Shown here: in pieces, positions 35,265-44,208 of the stretch
Position numbering within the stretch: the stretch's first letter is position 1
How the letters are laid out: the number at the start of each line of letters is the position of its first letter
Assembly (NCBI GenBank): GCA_030432755.1
Contig: JAUILZ010000004.1
Location: 1-64,000, forward strand
Source of the DNA: Gammaproteobacteria bacterium
Lineage (GTDB): Bacteria; Pseudomonadota; Gammaproteobacteria; Arenicellales; Poriferihabitantaceae
Reading direction: 5' to 3'
Length of the DNA stretch: 64,000 nt
Program-made: the position numbers and the translations under genes
The notes under the pieces: model-generated
Told to the model about the DNA's origin: nothing
Seen by the model: only the letters and a program-made list of their open reading frames with translations
Database searches by the model: none

Positions 35265-35522
35265 ATGAGCTACCTGACCGCCAACGACCTGAAAACAAAA
35301 GGCGTATCCGCCGTCGAAGATAGCCTGAGGGAAGACGAAGAAGTCTTCATCTCCGTCCGGGGCAAGGATCGTTACGTCATCATGAATATTGAAAAGTACG
35401 CCCGGATGCGCGAGTACGAGCTGGCCGTCGCGGTGCAGGAAGCAAGGGCCGATGTGGACGCCGGCCGTATCAATACCGAAAGCGTGGCCGAACACATGCA
35501 ACGGGTGACTGATGATCTATAG
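35265..35522 (+). CDS. Phd/YefM-family antitoxin
   Basis: An 85-residue protein with the Phd fold N-terminus (ANDLKTKGVSAVEDSLREDEEVFISVRGKDRYVIMN...). It has the conserved EKYARMRE helix and an acidic, toxin-wrapping C-terminus. GAGG upstream of the ATG. It binds its own promoter palindrome and neutralises the downstream toxin, whose gene it overlaps by 11 bp. Confidence 0.9.
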   Translation: MSYLTANDLKTKGVSAVEDSLREDEEVFISVRGKDRYVIMNIEKYARMREYELAVAVQEARADVDAGRINTESVAEHMQRVTDDL

Positions 35523-35796
35523 GCTGATCTATCCGGACAGCTATCTCAACCGCGCCAGAAAATTCCTGAAGAAACACCCCGAAATCAGGGGTCAGTACCA
35601 GAAGACCCTGGAACTGCTGGAACTCAATCCGCACCACCCGTCGTTGCGACTGCATCACCTGCAGGGACGGCTCTCCCCTCTCTCATCCGTTTCCATCAAC
35701 AGGAGCTACCGCATCGTGCTGGAAATCATTATTCAGGACCACGACATTATCCTGGTTGACCTAGGTCATCACGACCAGGTTTACCGAAAGGATTAA
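35512..35796 (+). CDS. RelE/ParE-superfamily toxin
   Basis: A 94-residue toxin. RKFLKKHPEIRGQYQKTLELL and HHLQGRLSPLSSVSINRSYRIVLEI are the RelE-superfamily helix pair and strand core. The basic and His residues near the C-terminus (DLGHHDQVYR) fit the RelE-type mRNA interferase active site, as in plasmid YafQ/HigB-like members. The overlap with the antitoxin gene supports coupling. Target not determinable from sequence. Confidence 0.88.
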   Translation: MIYRLIYPDSYLNRARKFLKKHPEIRGQYQKTLELLELNPHHPSLRLHHLQGRLSPLSSVSINRSYRIVLEIIIQDHDIILVDLGHHDQVYRKD

Positions 35797-35817
35797 AGCC
35801 TCGACGTAATTCCCGAA

Positions 35818-36642
35818 TCAGTCCAGCGAACCGTAGATAAACTGACGCAGTCCATCGACGTATTCATCACCTGACACGATGAAGCCATCATTGTGCCCGC
35901 CGCGGATCTCGAGAAACTGCTTCTCAACTGATGCGGCGTCGAACACCTCGCGTCCCTCGGCGTAGGGAATGATTTCATCGTCGGGGCCATGAATTACGAG
36001 CAACGGACATTCGATTTGACTGACATATTGCCTGGTGTCGTAGCTGAACTTCGCTAGCCACTTGACTGGCAGCAACGGATACAAGCGCTGCCCCATCGAG
36101 GGCACCGAGGCGAACCCCGACTCCAGGATCAGCGCGGCCGGCCTGTGCCGGCTCGCGAGCCAGGCGGCGATCGAGGCGCCCAGGGAGCGGCCGAAGAGGA
36201 TGATCCGGGCCGGGTCGATGCCGCGTGTTTCGACGAGGTACTTCCAGGCGGCCTCGGCGTCGAGGTAGGTGCCCGCTTCGCTCACCTTTCCCTCGCTCTG
36301 GCCATAGCCGCGGTAGTCGATGATGAAGACATCGAGATCCATGCGATTGAATATCGCGATGGAGTCCAGCCGGTGGGAGATGTTGCCGGCATTGCCGTGG
36401 AAGAACAGCAGGGTGCCCCTGGCATTGTCACTTGGGACAAACCAGCCGTGCAGGCGGACATCATCTTCCGTCCGCAGTTCGACATCCTCGTAGGCGAGCC
36501 CGACCTGCTCCGGTGACGTGGCCAGTTCCCTGCCCGCGATATCCGGGTAGTAGATGAGGCTGTCCTGACGGAAATAGATCAGCGCGGTGAACGCGGCGTA
36601 GAGACAGGCCGCGAATGCCAGGAGCTTCCAGATGGTGCTCAT
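35818..36642 (-). CDS. Membrane-anchored alpha/beta hydrolase (BEM46-like)
   Basis: A 274-residue protein starting at MSTIWKLL; a longer frame upstream has no coding character. One N-terminal transmembrane helix (~5-22) anchors it. The hydrolase fold has the oxyanion HGNAGN, nucleophile elbow GRSLGA, Asp in GPDDEI and His in GGHND. This matches the YfhR/BEM46 subfamily of uncharacterised serine hydrolases. Converges on the RelE-type toxin gene 21 bp away. Confidence 0.88.
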   Translation of the reverse strand: MSTIWKLLAFAACLYAAFTALIYFRQDSLIYYPDIAGRELATSPEQVGLAYEDVELRTEDDVRLHGWFVPSDNARGTLLFFHGNAGNISHRLDSIAIFNRMDLDVFIIDYRGYGQSEGKVSEAGTYLDAEAAWKYLVETRGIDPARIILFGRSLGASIAAWLASRHRPAALILESGFASVPSMGQRLYPLLPVKWLAKFSYDTRQYVSQIECPLLVIHGPDDEIIPYAEGREVFDAASVEKQFLEIRGGHNDGFIVSGDEYVDGLRQFIYGSLD

Positions 36643-36760
36643 CCGGTCTTCACCGAGAACCTGGCGCGAGGAACGCGCCCTTTCGATCGCGGGCCAGGCT
36701 TCCGGACCGATGGGGAGTCCCGGCAGGATGATTGTCGACGGTGTGCGGCAATTCGGCGCG

Positions 36761-37717
36761 TCAGTCCTTCCCGCTGCCGTCCACCGGGAAGTAATCACGC
36801 CACTTCCTAACCTGGTATGCGCCGTAGCTGAAGGGCTGGAAGCTGTCGCTGCCGTCGAGCGCGGCGATGGTCTCTCCCGCCCCGGGGTTGACGAAGTACG
36901 GGATCGAGTAGCGATCCACGCCGCGGCGATTGATCACGCGGTGCGGCGTCGAGGAATAGCGGCCGTTGCTCCAGTACTGGACGATATCGCCGATATTGAC
37001 CACGAAGCTGTCCCCGATCGGCGGCGCGCCCACCCATTCTCCGGTCTTGCTGCGTACCTCGAGGCCGCCGTTGCCATCCTGCCAGAGGATCGTGAACGCA
37101 CCCGAATCCGTGTGCGGCACCACGCCGATGTTGTCGACCCGCTCGGGATTGTGCTGGGGCGGATAGTGGCTCAGCTTGAGGCGCGAGGTCGGCCGGGCGA
37201 AACGGCTCGCGTAGAACCAGCCGTCCTGCCCGAGGGCGTCGGCGAAGCTCTGGCCGAGCACCGCGGCCAGTTCCTCGATCGCCGCGAGGTAGTCCAGCAT
37301 CCCGGCGCGCAGGCCCGCGGGACGCGCCGGCCAGCGGTTGGGTGCCTCCAGGGGATGGCGGATATCGGCGCCGAAATCCGCGCCGATCCAGAATCCCTCC
37401 TGGTGGCTGGTGCCGGAAAAGTCGTCGCTGATCCTGCTGCGGTAGTAGATCGGCAGGTAACCGCGCATCGACGGGTCAAGACCGAGGCGCCGTTTCTCTG
37501 CATCCGGCAAGCCGAAGAACTCCCCCGCCGCGTCGCGTAGACGATCGACGAGGCCACTGTCGAAGCCGTGGCCGATGACGTAGAAAAATCCGACGTCCCG
37601 GCAGGCCCGGTCGATGGCGGCGATCGTCTCCGCGGCATCGGTGCCGCCACAAAGCGGGCCAATATCGATGACCGGGATCTCGTCAAAGTCGAGCTGTCGG
37701 GATTCGGGCAGGGCCAT
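36761..37717 (-). CDS. 2-oxoglutarate/Fe(II) oxygenase (isopenicillin N synthase-like)
   Basis: A 318-residue enzyme with the N-terminal DIOX_N region (IPVIDIGPL, DVGFFYVIGHG). The 2OG-FeII core has His-x-Asp in PHTDSGAFTIL, the distal His in STPHRVIN and Arg-x-Ser in RYSIPYF that binds 2-oxoglutarate. Bacterial relatives oxidise small molecules, for instance in pyrimidine or amino-acid metabolism. Substrate unknown. 39 bp after the DsbA-fold isomerase gene on the same strand. Confidence 0.9.
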   Translation of the reverse strand: MALPESRQLDFDEIPVIDIGPLCGGTDAAETIAAIDRACRDVGFFYVIGHGFDSGLVDRLRDAAGEFFGLPDAEKRRLGLDPSMRGYLPIYYRSRISDDFSGTSHQEGFWIGADFGADIRHPLEAPNRWPARPAGLRAGMLDYLAAIEELAAVLGQSFADALGQDGWFYASRFARPTSRLKLSHYPPQHNPERVDNIGVVPHTDSGAFTILWQDGNGGLEVRSKTGEWVGAPPIGDSFVVNIGDIVQYWSNGRYSSTPHRVINRRGVDRYSIPYFVNPGAGETIAALDGSDSFQPFSYGAYQVRKWRDYFPVDGSGKD

Positions 37718-37756
37718 GGGTCGATTCTAACGGCAGGCGCGTTCCCGCGCGGACAC

Positions 37757-38389
37757 TCAGGCCGTGAGTTTTGGCCAGGTCTTTGCGAACGGTTTCTCAA
37801 GCGCGCGTTCGACGAGTTCGAGCCGGTCCTGGCCGTAGAACATGTCGCCGTCGACGAAATAGGTCGGCGAACCGAAGACGCTGCGCGCGACCGCTTCGTC
37901 GGTGTTTGCGTCGTAGGTCTCGCGCGACGATGGTGAATCCGCTGCGACGACGAGCGCCTCCCCGTCGAATCCGGCCTCCCCGCAGAGCGCGACCAGGGTG
38001 GGCACGTCCGCGAGGTCGCTGTCCTCGCCCCAGTGCGACTCGAGCATCCGGTGAGAGAGCTGGTCCACGTTTCTCCCTTCCGCCAGCGCGGCGATCAGCA
38101 CCCGGTTGGCGAGATGCGGCGAGTGATGATGCCACGTCGGGCGCCTGCCAAGATGCTTGATTCCCCGGTACTCGCACCAGCGCTCCATCTCGCGGTTGAA
38201 GAAGTAGTTGCGGAAGGCAAGCGAACGTTCGCGAAAGCCCGTGCTCCCGGCACCTTCGAGCACCCGGTCAAGATGCACCGGTCGGTGCTCGATATGCCGC
38301 CCCGCCGCGCCGGCGATCGCCTTCAGGCGCGCGGAACCGAAGTAGGCGTAGGCGGAGTGGGCTGAGTAGAAGTATTCGATGTTGAGCAT
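37757..38389 (-). CDS. DsbA-family 2-hydroxychromene-2-carboxylate isomerase-like protein
   Basis: A 210-residue thioredoxin-fold protein of the HCCA isomerase/GST-kappa type. IEYFYSAHSAYAYFGSARL replaces the CxxC of DsbA with Ser, as usual for this branch, and VFGSPTYFVDGDMFYGQDRL is the conserved C-terminal motif. These use glutathione to isomerise naphthalene-pathway or related intermediates. No naphthalene genes are adjacent, so the true substrate is open. Confidence 0.88.
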   Translation of the reverse strand: MLNIEYFYSAHSAYAYFGSARLKAIAGAAGRHIEHRPVHLDRVLEGAGSTGFRERSLAFRNYFFNREMERWCEYRGIKHLGRRPTWHHHSPHLANRVLIAALAEGRNVDQLSHRMLESHWGEDSDLADVPTLVALCGEAGFDGEALVVAADSPSSRETYDANTDEAVARSVFGSPTYFVDGDMFYGQDRLELVERALEKPFAKTWPKLTA

Positions 38390-38436
38390 GGTGGTTCAGT
38401 TGCAAGTCGCTTTGGTCTGGCAAGCGCGCAAGCCGT

Positions 38437-39357
38437 TCAGTTTTTATCGACCTCGACTGCCTGGTTGGGTTCCTCCCGCACAATGGCGCCAGCCACCCGT
38501 GTTTCCCGATACCAGATATACACCCCGCTGGCGATGACGATGCTGGCGCCGGACAGGGTCCACGTGCTGGGGGTCTCAGCGAAGAACAGGTAGCCGAAGA
38601 GTATGGCCGCCACCACCTGGGTATAGGTAAACGGCGCCAGCATGGACGCCTCGGCCCGGTGAAACGCCTTGACCAGCAGGAAATGTCCCACGGCGCCGCA
38701 GGTACCCATGGCCACCATGCAGATCCATTGCACTGTGGAGAGCGGCTGCCAGTAGAAGAATGCCACCCCGGTGAGCACGAGCGCGCCAAGGGCGGTGGAG
38801 TAAAAGGTCGTGGCGTCAGGGTTGTCCTTGTCGCGGATGCTGCGGGTCATCATCATGTACGCGGCGAGGAAGAAGGCCGTGGCCAATGGCAACAGCGCAT
38901 GCCAGCCGAACACCCCTGATCCCGGCCGGGCCACCAGCAACACGCCGAGGAATCCGAATAGCACCGCCACCCACCGTCTTGGACCCACGTGCTCGCTGAG
39001 GAATACCCCGGAGAATGCGGTCAGCAGCACCGGCGCCAGGAACTGTATCGACGCCGCGTCTCCCAGGGGCATGACGGTGATGGCGAAATACATGGATATC
39101 GTCGTGCCCAGCAGCATCAGCGCGCGGATGAACTGCAGGCCCGGCCTGCGCGCGCGCACGAATTCCAGCGAGCCGGTGGTTGCGCGGTAGTACGCGAAGG
39201 TAATCACCGTGTGGAAGAAGTACCGGCCCCATACCACCAGCAGCACCGGGGCTTCCAGCGCCAGGAATTTCGCGAACGAGTCCATGCCAGCCATGACCGT
39301 GCAGGCCGCGACGGTCAACAGGACGGCAACCACAGAAAAGTGGGCGGAGCTGGGCAT
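38437..39357 (-). CDS. EamA-family (DMT) transporter
   Basis: About 306 residues with ten hydrophobic helices in two EamA repeats (TVMAGMDSFAKFLAL..., and LGALVLTGVAFFY...). The ATG at 39357 places the usual few residues before the first helix; an upstream ATG at 39402 is possible, and neither has a clear ribosome-binding site. The family exports amino acids or metabolites. Substrate unknown. Confidence 0.87.
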   Translation of the reverse strand: MPSSAHFSVVAVLLTVAACTVMAGMDSFAKFLALEAPVLLVVWGRYFFHTVITFAYYRATTGSLEFVRARRPGLQFIRALMLLGTTISMYFAITVMPLGDAASIQFLAPVLLTAFSGVFLSEHVGPRRWVAVLFGFLGVLLVARPGSGVFGWHALLPLATAFFLAAYMMMTRSIRDKDNPDATTFYSTALGALVLTGVAFFYWQPLSTVQWICMVAMGTCGAVGHFLLVKAFHRAEASMLAPFTYTQVVAAILFGYLFFAETPSTWTLSGASIVIASGVYIWYRETRVAGAIVREEPNQAVEVDKN

Positions 39358-39660
39358 GCGAATCCGGGAATCGAATCGGAAAGAAACGGGATCGGCGAAC
39401 ATAACACCAATCCGGAAATTACGTTGTAACCGCGGGCCCCGGTCCGGTCGACAGATCCAATGCGGGAAACGTGGCATTTACCACGGAAGTAGACGGGGTA
39501 TGCGTCCTACCCTTTTGCTTGACATCCGGACCACGCCCAGAAAGTAAGGCGGTTCTCGCTGGACTTCTGGAATCAGGCACTCCAGGGGCTGGTCCGTGAT
39601 GTCATCCCGCGGCGGCACGAAAAGCCACGCATTTCATATCGCGAACTGGAGGTACATGTA

Positions 39661-40437
39661 ATGAAAACACACTATGCACTTTCCACCCTGATCGTCCCTG
39701 CCCTGCTCGCAGGCTGCGCCACCACCAGCACACCCAGCGAGCCACCCCCGGAAGGCGCGCTGTCCGGCTACGAACTCGTGCAATTGATGTCGGGCGCGAG
39801 ACTGTATGGACCCTCCAACACGACTCCCGAGGCGACGTTCGAACAGGTCTATCCCGAGATCGGGTGGCGGCAGATGAAGGGGACCGCCACCGGGACATGG
39901 AATCCCCCCGGCGAGGCGAGTTCGGAATACCCGGTGAAGTGGCGGGTAAAGGGCCACCAGTGGTGCGAGGACTGGGGCTCTGGTTCGGACTGCTATACCA
40001 TCCTGCCTCTGGAGGACAACCGCTATGACTTCGTCAAGGCGAACGGCGAACGCATCACGGCGGAATGGCGTATCGACTCTCCCATGACCGGCCCCTTACG
40101 GCTTACCGGTGAGCAGATCACCACGGGGGAGCGCAACATGAAGTACACCGGGAACTGGCAATACACCGGTTCCGGCGGCAACCAGTCCGGCACGTTCGAA
40201 TCACACTACTGCGCGGACGGCACGCGTATCGCGAGCTCGGATGGCGGTGAATTCGAATCGACAGCGTGGCACGTTGAAAACGACATGCAATGCTACATGC
40301 ACGCTGAAGGCGGCAAACGCTGTTTCGAGGTATGGCAGATGGCCGACGGCAGCCAGTATACCTACCGCAAGGCAAAATCGGGCACGGTGACAGGACAAAC
40401 CATCTCTGTCGAGCCATCTGACAGGTGCTCCGCCTGA
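39661..40437 (+). CDS. Lipoprotein of unknown function
   Basis: A 258-residue protein with lipobox LLAGC (Cys19 acylated) after a short signal peptide. The mature part has two similar ~70-residue segments (GARLYGPSNTT..., CEDWGSGSDCYTILP; GERNMKYTGNWQY..., CFEVWQMADGSQYTY) rich in Trp, Tyr and paired Cys. This suggests a repeated beta domain. No known family recognised. It ends next to a truncated ZIP-transporter fragment on the other strand. Confidence 0.75.
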   Translation: MKTHYALSTLIVPALLAGCATTSTPSEPPPEGALSGYELVQLMSGARLYGPSNTTPEATFEQVYPEIGWRQMKGTATGTWNPPGEASSEYPVKWRVKGHQWCEDWGSGSDCYTILPLEDNRYDFVKANGERITAEWRIDSPMTGPLRLTGEQITTGERNMKYTGNWQYTGSGGNQSGTFESHYCADGTRIASSDGGEFESTAWHVENDMQCYMHAEGGKRCFEVWQMADGSQYTYRKAKSGTVTGQTISVEPSDRCSA

Positions 40438-40439
40438 TG

Positions 40440-40597
40440 AGCGACTCGTAGACGAGTTCGAAGGCGATAGCCGATACTAAAACGCCCGCGCCGAACGCCA
40501 TGATGCTCCCAACCACCTTCCGGCTGGAGCTGACAGCAAGGCCGATGATGTCGCCGACCACCAGCGATAACGCTGTGAAGATCCCCCAGAACAGCAC
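40440..40597 (-). pseudogene. ZIP-family metal transporter, N-terminal fragment
   Basis: From a GTG, the minus strand encodes about 50 residues with two membrane helices and the ZIP marker SIMAFGAGVLVSAIAFELVYES, typical of the first helices of bacterial ZupT-like zinc importers. After that the homology stops near the lipoprotein's 3' end. The remaining ~200 residues are missing, so a deletion or insertion cut the gene here. Confidence 0.65.
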
Positions 40598-40672
40598 GCT
40601 TGTCGTGGCATGAATTGTTGCCGGCGCGGGGCGTTAAGAGGATTGTGGGCGTAGCGGGGCCAATCGGCGGCT

Positions 40673-41518
40673 CTAGGATTCGATCTCAAACGCGTGCATC
40701 TGGTCGCGGTAAAAAAAGTGCACGCCAAAGGATAGCCCGCCGGCCTTGGCTTCGCTCGTGGGATCGCCCTGGATGCGGACGATCACGGACTCCGCGTTCT
40801 CTTCCACCAGCTCTGAACGTCGATACTTGAGCGCCTCGGCGTTGACGAGTCCGCCGACCTTGCCGCCGACGATATAGAGGCTGCCCACCGTCACCAGCTG
40901 TCCGGATTCATTCAGTTCGCCGCGGATATCGCGATTGATCATGGAGAGTAATCTGCGTGCGCCCATACGCATCTGCAGACTTATCTCCTCCAGCAGTTCT
41001 TCGGGGGGTACGCCGACAAGACCGCGCGGGATTGTGGCAGGCAGGTGAAAGTAATAACGCCCCATCCACCCGCCGCGCTCCACCTGGTAGGACATTGACA
41101 GGCGGTAGACGCCATCGTAACCGTCCGCCATGAACATCATGGGATACAGCCGATAACCACCCCGGGAATCAGACAAGCCATCGAAAGCACGCAGTTCCTC
41201 CAGCGTCACCTCGTACAGCGAGAGATTGTGGTAGGCAGTTTCATAACTGGTAGCCTTCTCGTTCTTGGCGTCCTCCACCACCATGTCGGTAACGAACGGG
41301 ATGGGGATCAGGAGGCTCGCGGCGAACTCGGATGCCTGGTCCGCGTGGACGAAGAACAACTGGGTCTCCTCGAAGCGCGCGGAACCCTTCGGCATGATCT
41401 CGGGGAAATGCTTCACCACCTCGATCGCAGTGACGTCCGACGCTGGCGGTCGCACGGGTTGCTGGATGGATACGCAGGCGCTCAGTAGTAGCGCAAGGCA
41501 CGGTGTCAGGATTCTCAT
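40673..41518 (-). CDS. Lipoprotein of unknown function
   Basis: A 281-residue protein with a signal peptide and lipobox LLLSAC (Cys15). The mature domain (FFVHADQASEFAASLLIPIPFVTD, GGWMGRYYFHLPATIPRG) is probably an outer-membrane-anchored, periplasmic alpha/beta protein. No family recognised. Alone on the minus strand. Confidence 0.75.
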   Translation of the reverse strand: MRILTPCLALLLSACVSIQQPVRPPASDVTAIEVVKHFPEIMPKGSARFEETQLFFVHADQASEFAASLLIPIPFVTDMVVEDAKNEKATSYETAYHNLSLYEVTLEELRAFDGLSDSRGGYRLYPMMFMADGYDGVYRLSMSYQVERGGWMGRYYFHLPATIPRGLVGVPPEELLEEISLQMRMGARRLLSMINRDIRGELNESGQLVTVGSLYIVGGKVGGLVNAEALKYRRSELVEENAESVIVRIQGDPTSEAKAGGLSFGVHFFYRDQMHAFEIES

Positions 41519-41586
41519 GAATCGACTATGCAGGTGATTTCCCGCCCTTTCGGAGCGGGGGCTACGACAACATGAGGACTTGCGAC

Positions 41587-41769
41587 CTAGGGCGCCTTCG
41601 GCCCGAACAGGAACCAGGCGATGAAACCGAGGAATGGCAGCAGCAGGATGGCGACAACCCAGAGCACCTTGGAGCCGTCCGAGGCGCCGCTACCGATCAC
41701 CTTGATGATGGCCCAGACATCCAGGACGAGGATGACCAGGCCGAGCAATCCACCGACTTCGAGGTTCAC
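41587..41769 (-). CDS. Small PLDc_N-type membrane protein
   Basis: A 60-residue protein made of two hydrophobic helices around a short loop. The C-terminal FLGFIAWFLFGPK is characteristic of the PLDc_N domain, elsewhere the membrane anchor of cardiolipin synthases. Here it stands alone. AG-rich sequence precedes the ATG. Role unknown, possibly a small stress-related membrane peptide. Confidence 0.72.
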   Translation of the reverse strand: MNLEVGGLLGLVILVLDVWAIIKVIGSGASDGSKVLWVVAILLLPFLGFIAWFLFGPKAP

Positions 41770-41933
41770 TTGATCTACTCCGGGATAAACGCAGAAACTG
41801 GATCAAGATTAGTCCAGTTCAGTAACCGGTGCAAACCCGCAGACGGAGAAGATAGAAGGATTACGTCCGGCGCCTGGCGGCACGCCTCCCTTGAGGCCTT
41901 CAACCGCGCGATCGAAGCGGCAGGCCTGCGCAG

Positions 41934-42443
41934 TCACATCTTGCCGATCTCTTCCAGCTTCTTCTGCAGCCGCAAGCGGTCGATCGAAGCGATCGGCAGG
42001 CTGAGGAAGATTGAGATCCGGTTTTCCAGTTGCTGGAACGCGCGGTGGAACGCCGCCTTCCTCTCGTACTCCTCGCCTTCCACCGCAGCGGGATCGGCGA
42101 CGCCCCAGTGCGCGGTCATGGGCTGGCCCGGCCAGACGGGGCAGGTCTCGGCGGCCGCGTTGTCGCAGACCGTGAACACGAAGTCCATCTGCGGCGCATC
42201 GGGTTCCGCGAATTCCGCCCAGTCCTTGCTGCGCAACCCGTCGGTCTTGTAGTTGTTGCGTTCCAGCTCGTATATGGTGAGCGGGTTGACGGCGCCCGCG
42301 GGCTGGCTGCCCGCGCTGTAGCCGTGGAAACGCCCCTGCCCCAGCCGGTTGACCAGGCATTCGGCGAAAATGCTACGTGCGGAGTTGCCAGTGCAAAGGA
42401 AGAGGACGTTGTATTCCCGTTCAGTGGAAGAAGGCTCAGACAT
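41934..42443 (-). CDS. arsC: Arsenate reductase (LMW-phosphatase type)
   Basis: A 169-residue enzyme starting at MSEPSS, overlapping arsR by 8 bp. The P-loop C-x5-R is FLCTGNSARS; CDNAAAETCPVWPG holds the further conserved Cys pair used in the disulfide relay. It reduces arsenate to arsenite with thioredoxin. The C-terminal helix is longer than in minimal members. No arsenite exporter gene (arsB or acr3) is adjacent. Confidence 0.9.
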   Translation of the reverse strand: MSEPSSTEREYNVLFLCTGNSARSIFAECLVNRLGQGRFHGYSAGSQPAGAVNPLTIYELERNNYKTDGLRSKDWAEFAEPDAPQMDFVFTVCDNAAAETCPVWPGQPMTAHWGVADPAAVEGEEYERKAAFHRAFQQLENRISIFLSLPIASIDRLRLQKKLEEIGKM

Positions 42444-42813
42444 GGTTCGATACGAATCGTGATGGTGATAACCGCGATGCTTGCTGTCCACGGCCTCGCG
42501 ATCGCAACCCGTCGCCGGGTGTGTCCGCCTCCTGCAAGGCATCGATCAACTGGTGAATCCAGGACGGCAGACCATCCGCCATCCGGTAGTAAACCCATTT
42601 TCCCTCGCGACGGTCACGGATCAGGCCGGCTTCCTTCAGCACCCTCAGGTTGCGCGAGATATTTGGCTGGGCCGCCTGGATCGTGCGGGACAGTTCGCAG
42701 ACACATAGTTCAGAACACTGCGCAAGCATGAGTATCATTCTGAGCCGATCCCGGTGGCCCAGCGTGGTGAGTATGGTGCTCGAATCGAATTTCCGGGTTC
42801 GGGCTGCGCTCAT
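42436..42813 (-). CDS. arsR: ArsR-family transcriptional repressor
   Basis: About 125 residues from the ATG at 42813 (a GTG three codons earlier is possible). Winged-helix core with ELCVCELSRTI at the start of the recognition helix region. Together with a nearby Cys it gives the Cys-x3-Cys-x-Cys arsenite or antimonite site of classical ArsR. QPNISRNLRVLKEAGLI is the HTH. It overlaps arsC by 8 bp, so one operon. Metal binding should release DNA. Confidence 0.9.
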   Translation of the reverse strand: MSAARTRKFDSSTILTTLGHRDRLRMILMLAQCSELCVCELSRTIQAAQPNISRNLRVLKEAGLIRDRREGKWVYYRMADGLPSWIHQLIDALQEADTPGDGLRSRGRGQQASRLSPSRFVSNHV

Positions 42814-42824
42814 ATTTCGCACCT

Positions 42825-42834
42825 GATATATATC
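42825..42834. promoter_or_regulatory. Candidate ArsR operator
   Basis: Perfect palindrome GATATATATC just before the arsR start, inside an AT-rich patch between arsR and the divergent RND operon. The size and place suit an ArsR half-site pair, though it is short. Confidence 0.35.
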
Positions 42835-43032
42835 GTTCGTGGAATATGTCGTGAAGCTACCAGCGGATTGTTACAGTTATTCGCGACACATCCGACCCCG
42901 TAAAAATTCAAGGGGCAACCAGCTGCAACCCGGCGAGAGCATGCGCATGACAGCTACCCGGGCGGCGTTGACGCAACCTACCTGTGCTAAGCTGACAGGG
43001 GAACCTTGATCCGATCAACGGGTGAATACGGG

Positions 43033-44187
43033 ATGCGTGGGATGACGGCAACGGGCTGGCGGGAACTGGTGGCAGTTCTCGTCCTCCTGAGCGGCGCGGG
43101 AGCGCTCTCATGGCAGCAGGGGCACGCGCAGGATGCCGCCGCGGCGCCGGTCGTTCTCGTCAGCCAGGCAGAGCGCCGGAGTATCCGCCCCGCCTTCGAG
43201 CATCCCGCCGTGATCGAGTCGCTGGAGACGGCTTCCGTGCGCTCGCTCGTGGCCGCGCAGGTCATCGCGAGCCATGTCCACCCTGGGGCTATCGTCAGGC
43301 AGGGAGATCTGCTGTTCGAACTCGACCCGCGGGACTACGAGTTCGCCCTGTCCGAGGCCCAGGCCTCACTCCGGCTGGAACAGGCCAACGCGAACCAGGC
43401 GAAACTGGAATTCGAGCGCGTCGACAGGCTCGCCGGCACCGAGGCGGTTTCCCAACAGCAACGTGACCTGTCGAGGGCGCAGTACGACGTCGCCAACGCC
43501 AAGGTGGCCATGGCGCAGGTGCAGGTAGAGCGCGCGCAGAAGGATCTCGATGACACGAAGATTTACGCGCCGTTCGAGGGCCGGATCAGCGCGGCGAACA
43601 GGGCTGTGGGAGATTACATTGTCCCGGGCGACCCCACCCAGCCCGAACCTATGGCGAGAATCGTCAGGCTCGACCCGATCTATGCCCTCGTCTATGTCAG
43701 CCAGCAGGTGTACAACGAGTTCCTGCGGCGCCGTGAAAGACTACAGGACGCCGGCGAGGACATTCCCACGCTGGAGGTCACGCTGACGTTGCCCGGTGGC
43801 GAGGTATATCCCCATGTCGGCAAGTTCGTGAGCTGGGATTTCCAGGCGGCCGCCAGCCGGGGATCCATCGCCGGGCGCGCCGAGTTTCCGAATCCGGAGG
43901 GCAAGCTGCTGCCGGGTGAGAATGTCACCATCAGCGGCAGGCTGGTGGAGGCCGTCGACCGGGTGGTGATCCCGCAGCGCGCGGTTGCCCAAGACCAGGA
44001 AGGCCGCTACGTCATGGTGGTGGGGGCGGACGGCATCGTCGAGCGTCGGCTTGTCGAACTCGGCATCCGCGACGGTTCCGACTGGACCGTGATCGACGGC
44101 CTGGAAGACGGCGAGACGGTGATCGTGGAGGGGCTGCAACTCGTGCGGCCGGGGATCGAGGTATCCACCCGGCCGTTCGACGGCTGA
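43033..44187 (+). CDS. RND efflux periplasmic adaptor (membrane fusion protein)
   Basis: A ~384-residue AcrA/MexA-type adaptor, from the ATG at 43033; a TTG further up (43006) is less likely. N-terminal hydrophobic anchor, barrel-sandwich halves (VRSLVAAQVIASHVHPGAIVRQ; KIYAPFEGRISAANRAVGDYI), an alpha-helical hairpin of heptads between them, and C-terminal beta domains. It bridges the RND pump encoded 21 bp downstream to an outer-membrane channel not encoded here. Confidence 0.92.
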   Translation: MRGMTATGWRELVAVLVLLSGAGALSWQQGHAQDAAAAPVVLVSQAERRSIRPAFEHPAVIESLETASVRSLVAAQVIASHVHPGAIVRQGDLLFELDPRDYEFALSEAQASLRLEQANANQAKLEFERVDRLAGTEAVSQQQRDLSRAQYDVANAKVAMAQVQVERAQKDLDDTKIYAPFEGRISAANRAVGDYIVPGDPTQPEPMARIVRLDPIYALVYVSQQVYNEFLRRRERLQDAGEDIPTLEVTLTLPGGEVYPHVGKFVSWDFQAAASRGSIAGRAEFPNPEGKLLPGENVTISGRLVEAVDRVVIPQRAVAQDQEGRYVMVVGADGIVERRLVELGIRDGSDWTVIDGLEDGETVIVEGLQLVRPGIEVSTRPFDG

Positions 44188-44208
44188 CCACGAGCCCCTG
44201 GGGGCGCC

